Positions 26,500 to 33,924 of a stretch of 64,000 nt of DNA are shown one piece after another. The DNA comes from Sorangium sp051521495. Its GTDB lineage: Bacteria; Myxococcota_A; Polyangia; Polyangiales; Polyangiaceae. Location of the stretch: positions 6,448,001 to 6,512,000 of the forward strand of contig NZ_CP150355.1 of the NCBI RefSeq assembly GCF_051521495.1, given 5' to 3'. Made by a program: the position numbers and the translations under genes. Below the pieces are notes generated by a model. That model made no database searches and was not told the DNA's origin. It saw only the letters and a program-made list of their open reading frames with translations. Numbering within the stretch: the stretch's first letter is position 1; the number at the start of each line of letters is the position of its first letter.

Positions 26500-28260
26500 G
26501 TGTTTTTCCGTCGTTCACGCAGCGCTCGTCTCGCGTTTGCTCTGACTTCGCTGTGCGTCCTCGGCGCGCCGGCGGTGGCCAGCGCCGCCGGCGAAAAGGA
26601 CGCGGAGGCGATGAAGCTGCACAACCAGGCGATGGACGAGGACTACCTCTCTGTCGAGTTCGACAAGGCAGAGAAGAAGCTCAAAGACGCCCTGAAGAAG
26701 TGCGGGGTGAACGCCTGCTCGAAGCCGGTGATCGGGAAGCTGCACATCGCGCTCGGCACGGTGTACGGCGGCGGCAACAAGCTCGATCAGGCCAGGGCGG
26801 AGTTCGTGCTGGCGCTCAAGGCCGATCCGAAGGCGGCGCTCATCGACGCGCTGACGACGACCGAGCTGGCGCAGGCGTTCAAGGAAGCCCAGAAGGAGGC
26901 GCAGGCCGCCGGGAAGGCTGAGCGCGCGCCTGGCGAGGGCGGCGGCAAGTCCACGAAGGCCGCGGCGGGCGACGTTCCCCACACGCCGGTGGCGGAGCAG
27001 GCGGTGAACACGCCGGTGCCCGTGTATGTGGAGATCCCGGAGGAGATCGACGCGTCCAAGGCGACGCTGCGCTACAAGCCGTTCGGCTCGCCCAAGTGGA
27101 AGTCGCTCGAGATGAGGCGTATCGAGAGCGGCTTCGGGGCGGAGATCCCCTGCGAGGATGTCACGACGACGGGTGATGTCCGATATTTCGTGATCCTGAG
27201 GGATGAGGCGGGCGACCCGGTGGGCACCGCCGGCTCGATGCAGGCGCCGCACCGGGTGCCGATCAAGAACGAGATCGACGAAGAGCCGTCGCTGCCTGGC
27301 CAGGAGCCGCCGAAGCGGTGCGCTGCGAAGGAGGATTGCCCGCCAGGCCTGCCCGGTTGCCCCGAGGCGGGTGGCAAGCGCGGGGACAAGACCTGGGGTG
27401 CGGCCTGCGAGGAGACCGTGGAGTGCCAGTCGGGGCTCACCTGCATGAACGGAACCTGCGAGCAGGGGAGCGGCGAGGGGGGCGGGGCGTCCGGGCGCAG
27501 CAAGGGCAAACGCAACGTGATCGGCCTCTCGGGGCAGCTCGATCTGCTCCTCGTGCGCGGCACGGATTACGTCTGCTCGGGCAGCGACGCCGCCTACGCC
27601 TGCTTCTATCCGGGCGGTGAGGGCCGGCAGTTCTACGGCGAGCCCGCGGATCTCCCGGATACGAACGGGGTCAAGGGAGGCCTGAGCGCTGCTGGGTGGC
27701 GGGTGATGCTGTCGTACGACCGGCAGCTCTTCTCGGATCTGCCGCTGCTCGTGGGGGTGCGGGCCGGGTTCGCGTTCGGTGGCTCGCCTTCTTCCAAGGC
27801 GGCGCCGAGCCCATGGACGGACGAGGCGGGCAACGAGCTGGTGAACCCGCATCGCCAGGCGCTCAGCTTTCTGCCGCTCCACGGGGAGCTCCGCGCCACG
27901 TATTTCTTCCTGGGCGATCGGATTGTCGAGCAGGGAGGGTTCCGCCCTTATGTCTTTCTGTCGCCCATCGGGCTGGCCCAGGTGAACGCCTCGGTGCCCG
28001 TGGATGTGTGCGATCGCCGCACGGAAGAAGGGACGCCGCTGAACACCAGCGCCAGCAACAGGTGCCCGGCGGACACCCGCTACGTCGAGGACCTCGATGC
28101 CTACCAGATCACCGGGCGGAACTTCTCGGCGCTCGGCGCCGGCGTGGTCTATGGCATCACCCCGAACCTGGGTGTGGCCGCCGAGGTGAAAGTGATGCTG
28201 ATGTGGCCGACGCTCGGCCTCGTGCTCGCTCCCACCCTCGGCCCAGTGTTCGCTTTCTAG
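26500..28260 (+). CDS. Exported protein with TPR-like N-domain and C-terminal beta-barrel
   Basis: A 586-aa predicted outer-membrane protein of unknown function. It has a signal peptide (FALTSLCVLGAPAVASAAG). Residues 35-140 are TPR-like helices (DKAEKKLKDALKKCG and DQARAEFVLALKADPKAA). An Ala/Gly/Lys linker precedes a beta domain at 170-260 (FGSPKWKSLEMRRI). A Cys-rich patch at 265-330 (RCAAKEDCPPGLPGC, CQSGLTCMNGTC) resembles a small disulfide knot. Residues 345-586 look like a transmembrane beta-barrel, ending with the outer-membrane-type terminal Phe (GPVFAF). The GTG at 26500 is chosen for GGAGG at 26486-26490 and the signal peptide. This architecture is, to my knowledge, common in Polyangiales, but its role is not established. 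Confidence 0.65.
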   Translation: MFFRRSRSARLAFALTSLCVLGAPAVASAAGEKDAEAMKLHNQAMDEDYLSVEFDKAEKKLKDALKKCGVNACSKPVIGKLHIALGTVYGGGNKLDQARAEFVLALKADPKAALIDALTTTELAQAFKEAQKEAQAAGKAERAPGEGGGKSTKAAAGDVPHTPVAEQAVNTPVPVYVEIPEEIDASKATLRYKPFGSPKWKSLEMRRIESGFGAEIPCEDVTTTGDVRYFVILRDEAGDPVGTAGSMQAPHRVPIKNEIDEEPSLPGQEPPKRCAAKEDCPPGLPGCPEAGGKRGDKTWGAACEETVECQSGLTCMNGTCEQGSGEGGGASGRSKGKRNVIGLSGQLDLLLVRGTDYVCSGSDAAYACFYPGGEGRQFYGEPADLPDTNGVKGGLSAAGWRVMLSYDRQLFSDLPLLVGVRAGFAFGGSPSSKAAPSPWTDEAGNELVNPHRQALSFLPLHGELRATYFFLGDRIVEQGGFRPYVFLSPIGLAQVNASVPVDVCDRRTEEGTPLNTSASNRCPADTRYVEDLDAYQITGRNFSALGAGVVYGITPNLGVAAEVKVMLMWPTLGLVLAPTLGPVFAF

Positions 28261-28290
28261 CGCGCTCTCCTGCCCCCCCAACGACGTTAC

Positions 28291-28647
28291 CGGCGCGCAA
28301 GCGTACTCACGCACGCCGAGCCCTTCCCCCTTTCTCTTCTCCGTCCCCCTCCCGGTCGCCACAGCCTTCTCTTCCCCGTCCCCCTCCCGGGGTCGCCACA
28401 GCCTTCTCTTCTCCGTCCGCCTTCCCGTCGCCACAGCCTTCTCTTCTCCGTCCCCCTCCCGGGGTCGCCACAGCCTTCTCTTCTCCGTCCGCCTTCCCGT
28501 CGCCACAGCCTTCTCTTCTCCGTCCGCCTTCCCGTCGCCCTCTCTTCTCCGTCCCCCTCCCGGTCGCCACAGCGCGGGGGGGCGCCCGCTGCGGATACGG
28601 GCCCAGATCGGCGTTTTCGGCGCGCAGGCGTGCTCACGCACGCCGAG
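28291..28647. repeat. 30-bp direct repeat flanking the tandem array
   Basis: Copies at 28291-28320 and 28618-28647 agree at 28 of 30 bases. Each contains an imperfect hairpin (GGCGTGC-TCAC-GCACGCC in the second copy). The second copy forms most of the loop of the large inverted repeat at 28572-28698. Confidence 0.85.
28331..28572. repeat. Pyrimidine-rich tandem array of 31-37-bp units
   Basis: Seven head-to-tail units share CTTCTCTTCTCCGTCC followed by TCGCCACAG. Two variants alternate: a 37-bp form with CCCTCCCGGGG and a 35-bp form with GCCTTCCCG. The plus strand is almost purely pyrimidine within units. There are no unique spacers, so it is not a CRISPR array. It lies between two convergent genes. 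Confidence 0.85.
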
Positions 28648-28698
28648 CACCGAAAACGTCGAGATGGGCCCGTATCCGCAGCGGGCGCCCCCCCGCGC
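28572..28698. repeat. Very large inverted repeat / bidirectional terminator candidate
   Basis: Arms of 49 nt (28572-28620 and 28650-28698) pair at 46 of 49 positions, with the outer 33 pairs perfect, around a 29-nt loop that itself holds a 7-bp hairpin (28627-28644). The right arm ends on the first base of the stop triplet (28698-28700) of the PilZ gene. Such a structure between convergent genes should stop transcription from both sides. Confidence 0.85.
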
Positions 28699-29063
28699 TA
28701 GAGGTCGAAGTGTTCGGTGCCGAGCAGCTGGTAGAGCGCGTAGAGCGACCCGGCGTCATGGTGCTCGAAGCGAACGCCCGCGCGCGCCGGCCGCCCCGCC
28801 GCACCGCGGCGGATCCAAGCGATCCGACCGCGGAGGCTCAGCGGATCCCACAGGTTCGGCGCGGTGACCTCGAGCGTCACCGATGCCTCGGGATCCAGGA
28901 GCTCCGACGCGAGCTGGGCCTCGGACAGCTCGATGCCGGCGCCGCCCAGCCCCAGATCGCGGATGCGAACGCCGTGCTCCTCGATCGACTGCCGATCGCG
29001 CAGCGTCGCCCCAAGATCGACGCGTCGCCTCGCGTGAACGCGAAAGTGGTCCCGGACAGCCAT
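28698..29063 (-). CDS. Single-domain PilZ protein
   Basis: A 121-aa protein consisting essentially of a PilZ domain, which elsewhere binds cyclic di-GMP. The N-terminal arginine motif region is DHFRVHARRRVDLG (R-x3-R plausible). The second motif, normally (D/N)xSxxG, is DLGLGGAG with Ser replaced by Gly. The barrel follows (DPLSLRGRIAWIRRG, RAGVRFEH). Ligand binding is therefore uncertain. ATG 29063 is chosen because the PilZ domain starts immediately after it; longer readings up to 29228 add arginine-rich non-conserved residues. It is divergent from the larger PilZ-containing gene at 29321, separated by 257 bp. Confidence 0.7.
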   Translation of the reverse strand: MAVRDHFRVHARRRVDLGATLRDRQSIEEHGVRIRDLGLGGAGIELSEAQLASELLDPEASVTLEVTAPNLWDPLSLRGRIAWIRRGAAGRPARAGVRFEHHDAGSLYALYQLLGTEHFDL

Positions 29064-29320
29064 CCTGGCGCATTCTCCAGTCGACGCGAACATATCACGA
29101 GAGACGCGCGCACACGCTCGGTTCGCCAGGCCCTGCGGCGCAGGGGCGCGGGCACGACCACGCGCGCGCCGCGCGAACAGCATGCTCGCCCGGTAGCCCA
29201 TGGCTGCGTTCGGTAAAGCGACCGTCACGTGTTAGCCTTTGGGCTTCGCGGCGAACCTTGGGTAACATGCGGACCACATCCGCAGGAGCGAGTCGCGAAG
29301 TAGACCGGAGTTCTACCCTG

Positions 29321-30964
29321 ATGGCCCAGGACACACGCAAAGATCCGCGAGCGAGAGTGCTGCAGATGACCGTCCGCTACAAGAGCGCGACGGTCGACGA
29401 GTTCATCGAGCACCACTCGCATGACGTGAGCCGTGGCGGCATCTTCATCAAGACGCCGTCGCCCTTCCCCGCTGGCACGCTGCTCAAATTCGAGATCCGT
29501 CTGCAGGACGAGCAAGCCGTGATCGCCGGCGTCGGCCGCGTCGTGTGGAAGCGCGAGCCCGCGCAAGCGAGCGACGCGCACCCCGCGGGCATGGGCGTGA
29601 AGTTCATCAAGATCGACGAAAAATCCAAGGCCGTGATCACCCGGCTCGTCGACGCCCAAGCGGGCGCCGGGTCGGCCTTCGAGGCCGGCATCACCGACCG
29701 CACCGATCTGGGCGACGAGGTGCACGAGATCACGGCCCCTGCGGCGACCGCGAGCGCGCCGCAGCCCGAGCCCGCACCCTCCAAGGCAGCGCAGGCGCAG
29801 GTGAAGCGGGCGTCGACGATGCTGGGGCTCGGCTCGATCGGGGCGAGCTCGAAGGGCGACGCGGGCAAGGGCGAGGCGACGAAGAAGGCCGACGCCGCGG
29901 AGGGCGGCAGCTTCTTCCCGCAGACGAACCCCGAGAAGGAGATGCCGCCGCCCGACGAGCGGACGATGATGAAGCAGGCGGCCGAGCTGCTGAAGCAAGC
30001 GCTCGCCGACGCCGGCGGCTCGCTGGATGAGATCGGCGCGTCGAAGGAGCCGCTCATGGCCGCCCCGCCGAAGAAGGCCGAGCCCGCGCCAGCGCCGAAA
30101 CCCAAAGAGGAGCATGCCCGGCCGCTGGCCGAGCCGGCGGCCATACCGGTTCAGGCGGTCGCGCAGCTGGCGAACGAGCGGGAAGCGCGGGACGAGATGC
30201 CCGCGGCCGAGGCGAGACCAGCCAAGGCCGCCGCTGCCAGGAGGCCGGCCGAGGTCGCGGACAAGGCCCCGGCAGACGATCTGCACGGCAAGCCTGCGCG
30301 CCAGGACGCAAAGGCGGCCGACGATCACGCCAAGGCGAAGCCGGCGGCCGCCAAGCCGAAGGAAGACAAGGCGACCGCGGCCAAGGCCGCAACCGCAAGC
30401 CCGGCTCCCCTCGCACAGGAAGAGGAGAGCAGCGGCACCGGGCGGCTGCTCACGATCCTGCTGGTCGCGGCGGCGCTCTGCGGCGCGCTCTGGCTCGTCT
30501 TCGGGCAGAGCGACCCCAAGCCGCCCGCGAACCCGCCGACCGCACCGGAGCCGCCCGCAGTGAAGCCTACGGCTCCGACGGAGAAGCCTCAACCAACGGA
30601 GGCCGTTCCGGCCGCGACGGACAAGGCCGCGCCCGCCGAGCCAGCGGCGCCCGCGGCGACCATCGAAGCGCCCGCGGCGCCCACGACGACGGCGGAGCCC
30701 GCAGCGCCCAAGGCGACGGCGGAGCCCGCGGCGCCCACGACGACGGTGGAGCCCGCGGCGCCCAAGGCGACGGCGGAACCCGCGGCGCCCACGACGACGG
30801 CGGAGCCCGCGGCGCCCACGACGACGGCGGAGCCCGCGGCGCCCACGACGACGGCGGAGCCCGCGGCGCCCAAGCCGGCGGCGGAGCCCGCGGCACCCAA
30901 GCCGGCGCCCAGGCCCAGGCCGGCCGCGCCGAAGCCGCCGAAGAACGACGATCCCTACGGTTGA
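29321..30964 (+). CDS. PilZ-domain protein with membrane anchor and Pro/Ala/Thr repeat tail
   Basis: A 547-aa protein. Residues 8-112 form a myxobacterial-type PilZ domain (RVLQMTVRYKSATVDEF, DVSRGGIFIKTPSPFPAGT, AGMGVKFIKID). The second motif, DVSRGG, keeps the Ser, while the N-terminal arginine motif is less clear. A long Ala/Lys/Pro-rich region follows. A transmembrane segment lies at about 373-395 (LLTILLVAAALCGALWLVFG). The C-terminal 110 residues are built of 9-residue repeats of the type AEPAAPTTT. The topology suggests a cytoplasmic PilZ domain and an extracytoplasmic stalk, perhaps reaching into peptidoglycan (inference). ATG 29321 has GGAG 10 nt upstream; ATG 29267 is an alternative. 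Confidence 0.72.
   Translation: MAQDTRKDPRARVLQMTVRYKSATVDEFIEHHSHDVSRGGIFIKTPSPFPAGTLLKFEIRLQDEQAVIAGVGRVVWKREPAQASDAHPAGMGVKFIKIDEKSKAVITRLVDAQAGAGSAFEAGITDRTDLGDEVHEITAPAATASAPQPEPAPSKAAQAQVKRASTMLGLGSIGASSKGDAGKGEATKKADAAEGGSFFPQTNPEKEMPPPDERTMMKQAAELLKQALADAGGSLDEIGASKEPLMAAPPKKAEPAPAPKPKEEHARPLAEPAAIPVQAVAQLANEREARDEMPAAEARPAKAAAARRPAEVADKAPADDLHGKPARQDAKAADDHAKAKPAAAKPKEDKATAAKAATASPAPLAQEEESSGTGRLLTILLVAAALCGALWLVFGQSDPKPPANPPTAPEPPAVKPTAPTEKPQPTEAVPAATDKAAPAEPAAPAATIEAPAAPTTTAEPAAPKATAEPAAPTTTVEPAAPKATAEPAAPTTTAEPAAPTTTAEPAAPTTTAEPAAPKPAAEPAAPKPAPRPRPAAPKPPKNDDPYG
30640..30909 (+). repeat. 27-bp coding tandem repeat (AEPAAPTTT-type)
   Basis: About ten 27-bp units encode 9-residue peptides alternating between AEPAAPTTT and AEPAAPKAT. 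Near-identical DNA units suggest recent expansion by slippage, so length is likely to vary between strains. Confidence 0.85.
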
Positions 30965-31003
30965 TGACCAGGCCGCGGGCCATCCGCGGGAGAGGCAGCT
31001 GCG

Positions 31004-31984
31004 ATGAGCGGCTCTGTGAGTCACGTCGGTGAATCAGGGCTGGGCCGCCCGAAGGCGGCTGCCACGCTGGCCGCGCTGGGCCTGCTGGCGGTGACCGGGC
31101 TCATCTGCGGCGCGGTGGCGCTGCGCGACCCGACGGCCGTGACGGCGCTCGAGCGGGGCGCCAGCGCGCCGCGGAGCCCATTGCCGGCCGCCGCGCCCAG
31201 CAGCAGCGGCCGTGAGAGCAGCAGCGGCCGTGAGAGCGGCAGCGCGCCGACTCCCGAGCCGGCGCCGGCCCTCGCGTCCGCGGAGCCCGAGGCCCCGGCC
31301 AAGGCGGCGCCTGCCCGCGCTCAGCCCGCGGAGCTCGAGAGCGCGCAGGCCTCGGGGACCGCGGCGCTCAGCGCGCTCGCGCAGCGGTATCCGGAAGACC
31401 CCGCGGTCCTCCGGCCGCTCGCGCTCGCGCAGGGGCGAGAGAAGGCGCTGGCGGCCGCGCTGCTCACGGCGAAGCGGCTGTTGGAGATCGCTCCCGAGGA
31501 GACCGGCAACGACGAGGTCAAGCAGCTCGTCCTGAGGGCCGCGAACGGCCCCCCGGACGTCGCCCTCGTGGCTTTCGAGCTGATGGCCAAGCACATGGGA
31601 AGCCGCGGTCCCGACCTGCTCTACGAGGTGGTGACCGCGCCGAAGTTCGGCGATTGGCCACGGGACCACGCGAGCACGCTGCTGATCGAGAGCAGCGTGC
31701 GGGAGCTCGCGTCGCCGGCGCTGATCGTCGCCGACGATCTGCGCCGGCTCACGGAGTGCCCCACCAAGGCGCTGATCGCCAGGGCGCGCGAGGAGGGCGA
31801 TATCCGCGCGCTCCATTACATCAAGGCGCTGGGCACCCCGCAGCGGTGCGGGGTCCTGCGGATGCGCAAGTGCCTCAAGTGCGGCCCTCTCCAGAAGGAG
31901 CTGCGCGCGGCGGCCAGCGTCATCGAGAAGCGCAAGAACGACAAGGCCGCCGCCGCGCCGCCCGCGGCGAGCGCTGCTCGCTGA
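31004..31984 (+). CDS. Membrane-anchored hypothetical protein with helical repeat domain
   Basis: A 326-aa protein of unknown function, 40 bp downstream of the PilZ/repeat gene and possibly co-transcribed with it. An N-terminal transmembrane segment (TLAALGLLAVTGLICGAVAL, about 21-40) is followed by a Ser/Pro/Ala linker to residue 105. A helical, HEAT/TPR-like domain then runs to about 300 (TAALSALAQRYPEDPAVLRP, VALVAFELMAKHMG). Near the C-terminus, CGVLRMRKCLKCG has three cysteines that could bind metal. The ATG 31004 reading is supported by the anchor sequence. The extracytoplasmic location of the helical part is inferred. Confidence 0.6.
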   Translation: MSGSVSHVGESGLGRPKAAATLAALGLLAVTGLICGAVALRDPTAVTALERGASAPRSPLPAAAPSSSGRESSSGRESGSAPTPEPAPALASAEPEAPAKAAPARAQPAELESAQASGTAALSALAQRYPEDPAVLRPLALAQGREKALAAALLTAKRLLEIAPEETGNDEVKQLVLRAANGPPDVALVAFELMAKHMGSRGPDLLYEVVTAPKFGDWPRDHASTLLIESSVRELASPALIVADDLRRLTECPTKALIARAREEGDIRALHYIKALGTPQRCGVLRMRKCLKCGPLQKELRAAASVIEKRKNDKAAAAPPAASAAR

Positions 31985-32234
31985 CGCCTTCGCCTCACCC
32001 ACCCCGGAGCGGCCCGCACCCCCTCGCGGCGCCGGTGTCGGCCCTCGACGCGGCGGCGCCGAGCGGCGCCCCGCATCGCCACGCCGGCAAAACGACCGGC
32101 GCCACGGGATGCGCCAGCCTCCGCCGCGCGGTCGTTGCGGCACGCTGAACCAGCTGCCCAGCGCTCCCTCGGAGCGGCACGATCACGCAGACAGCTCGAC
32201 GCGTGGAGCCAGCTCACCAGGGAGCGAATCGGGG

Positions 32235-32306
32235 TGGGCGCAGCAGGACTTGAACCTGCGACTTCGTCCGTGTGAAGGACGCACTCTACCGCTGAGTTAT
32301 GCGCCC
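32235..32306 (-). tRNA. tRNA-Val (anticodon CAC)
   Basis: On the minus strand the sequence folds as a full cloverleaf: acceptor GGGCGCA/TGCGCCC, D-arm with CTCAGCGGTAGAG, anticodon stem CGTCC/GGACG around TTCACAC (anticodon CAC, reading GUG), T-arm GCAGGTTCAAGTCCTGC and discriminator A. The 3' CCA is not encoded. The identity is read directly from the anticodon. Confidence 0.95.
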
Positions 32307-32641
32307 GATGCCAGCCGGTTGTCACCCGGCCGTTTCGGAAAGACGTGGCGCTTTTAACCCAAACATCGGCGTTCGACAAGAAGAACTCGCTGGCGATGTC
32401 GAATTCTTCGCGATGCTCGCCAGGCCGGCACCAGCGGACCGGTGGAGGAGCGTCCGGCGGCTCCGGCAAGCGACCCGGCCGCGGGTCCCGCGCCCCGGTC
32501 GCGCGCCAGCCGCGAGGGAGCGTGGCGAGGAGCAAGGCGAGCGAACGCTTCCGCGCAGCGTCGCTGTCGAGCGGTCAGGAACGGCGCCGCTGCCTCCCTC
32601 CCAGCTGCGCGCGGGCATCGGCACGGCGTCGCGACGCTCGA
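32307..32641. other. Intergenic region between tRNA-Val(CAC) and the aminotransferase gene
   Basis: It contains the tRNA promoter (32351-32379) and the left arm of the aminotransferase terminator hairpin (from 32627). I see nothing further that I can support in the middle part. Confidence 0.5.
32351..32379 (-). promoter_or_regulatory. Promoter of tRNA-Val(CAC)
   Basis: On the minus strand TTGTCG (32379-32374), a 17-bp spacer and TAAAAG (32356-32351) lie about 45 bp before the tRNA 5' end, in a locally AT-richer stretch. Spacing is ideal for a housekeeping promoter. Confidence 0.5.
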
Positions 32642-32660
32642 TCAGTCGAGCGTCGCGACG
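32627..32660 (-). terminator. Perfect 15-bp hairpin overlapping the aminotransferase stop codon
   Basis: CGTCGCGACGCTCGA (32627-32641) and TCGAGCGTCGCGACG (32646-32660) pair perfectly around a 4-nt loop. The loop holds the stop codon (TGA on the minus strand, 32644-32642), and the first arm is coding sequence. There is no T-run. Confidence 0.6.
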
Positions 32661-33841
32661 GCGCGCCGGAGCGCGGCGAGGCCAGCTTCGATGTGGTCCT
32701 CGTCGCAGGCGTAGGAGAAGCGAAGGTAGCCAGGCGCTCCGAAGGGGGTACCGGCGACCGCGGCCACGTGCGCTTGCTCGAGCATCCACGTCGCCACGTC
32801 CTCGTCGCTCGCGAGCGTCGTCCCCTGGAAAGCGCGCCCGCAGAGCCCCCGCACGTCGGCGAACGCGTAGAAGGCGCCCTCCGGCATCCGGCAGCGCACC
32901 CCCGGTACGGCGTTGAGCCCCTCGACCATCAGCGAGCGCCGCCGGGCGAACGCCGCGCGCATCGCGAACACCGCATCGCGAGGTCCGTTCAGCGCGGCGA
33001 CGGCGGCCGCCTGGGAGACGGCCGCCGCGTTCGTGGTGCTCTGGCCCTGCACCACGTCGAGCGCCCTCGCGACCTCGGCCGGCGCGATGCTCCAGCCGAT
33101 GCGCCAGCCCGTCATGGCGAAGGTCTTGCTGACCCCGTCGACCACGATCACACGCGGCGCGAGGTCCTCCGCGAACGCGGGGAGCGACACGTGCCGGAAC
33201 CCGTCGTAGGTGAGATCGGCATAGATCTCGTCGACGATGATCCAGCAGTCGTGGCGCCGCAGCACGCCCACGAGCGGGAGCAGGTGCTCCTCCGCGTACG
33301 CCGAGCCGGTCGGATTGGAGGGCGTGCACAGGATGAGCGCCTTCACCCGCGGAGACAGCGCGGCCTGGAGCGTGTCCGCCGTGAGGCGGAAGCCCGTCTC
33401 CTCGGTGGTCTCGGCGATGACCGGCGTGGCGCCGACGAGGCGCACCTGCTCGGGATAGCTCACCCAGTAAGGCGACGGGATGACGACCTCGTCTCCCGGC
33501 TCGAAGAGCGCGGCGGCGAGGTTGAACAGCGCGTGCTTCGCGCCGCAGCTCACGGTGACCTGGCTCGGCAGCGGCCGCCAGCCGCGGTGCTGCTCGGTGG
33601 CGGCGCAGATCGCCGACTTCAGCTCGGGCGTGCCGGACACGGCCGTGTAGTGGGTCGCGCCGGCGTCCAGCGCCGCCTTCGCCGCGATGCGGATGTGCTC
33701 GGGCGTGTCGAAGTCCGGCTCGCCCACGCCGAACGAGTAGATCTTGTGCCCCTCAGCGCGGAGCCGCGCGGCCCTCGCCGCCATGGCGAGCGTTGCACTG
33801 GGCGCGATGGCCGACAGACGGTCAGCGAGCTTCCTGGGCAT
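32642..33841 (-). CDS. aspC: Class I/II aminotransferase, aspartate aminotransferase type
   Basis: A 399-aa PLP enzyme of fold type I, subgroup I-gamma (bacterial AspAT). The Schiff-base lysine is K239 in VDGVSKTFAMTGWRIGW. Other conserved residues are D204 and Y207 (IIVDEIYADLTYD), N176 in SNPTGS and the substrate carboxylate Arg near the C-terminus (GYLRFSYA). It probably transfers amino groups between aspartate and 2-oxoglutarate, though aromatic or prephenate substrates are possible in this subgroup. Length and start (ATG 33841, MPRKLADRLSAIAPSATLAM) match the family. Flanked by tRNA-Val on one side and the mla genes (84 bp) on the other, all on the minus strand. Confidence 0.88.
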   Translation of the reverse strand: MPRKLADRLSAIAPSATLAMAARAARLRAEGHKIYSFGVGEPDFDTPEHIRIAAKAALDAGATHYTAVSGTPELKSAICAATEQHRGWRPLPSQVTVSCGAKHALFNLAAALFEPGDEVVIPSPYWVSYPEQVRLVGATPVIAETTEETGFRLTADTLQAALSPRVKALILCTPSNPTGSAYAEEHLLPLVGVLRRHDCWIIVDEIYADLTYDGFRHVSLPAFAEDLAPRVIVVDGVSKTFAMTGWRIGWSIAPAEVARALDVVQGQSTTNAAAVSQAAAVAALNGPRDAVFAMRAAFARRRSLMVEGLNAVPGVRCRMPEGAFYAFADVRGLCGRAFQGTTLASDEDVATWMLEQAHVAAVAGTPFGAPGYLRFSYACDEDHIEAGLAALRRAVATLD

Positions 33842-33924
33842 CGGGACAATGAGGAATAAAGGGCGGCCTCGGACAACGCAAGGCGCTCCCGCTCGGCGGT
33901 CGCGCAGGCGCTCTGGATCCGCCG

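Noticed and set aside
28331..28572. Tandem units of 31-37 bp that could be taken for a CRISPR array
   Set aside because: Units abut directly without unique spacers, two variants alternate, and no cas genes are present in the window.
26515..28650. Long minus-strand open frame (711 codons) opposite the beta-barrel protein gene and repeats
   Set aside because: Arg-rich composition, covers the tandem array and palindrome, no recognisable domain, and the opposite frame has signal peptide, Shine-Dalgarno and barrel terminus.
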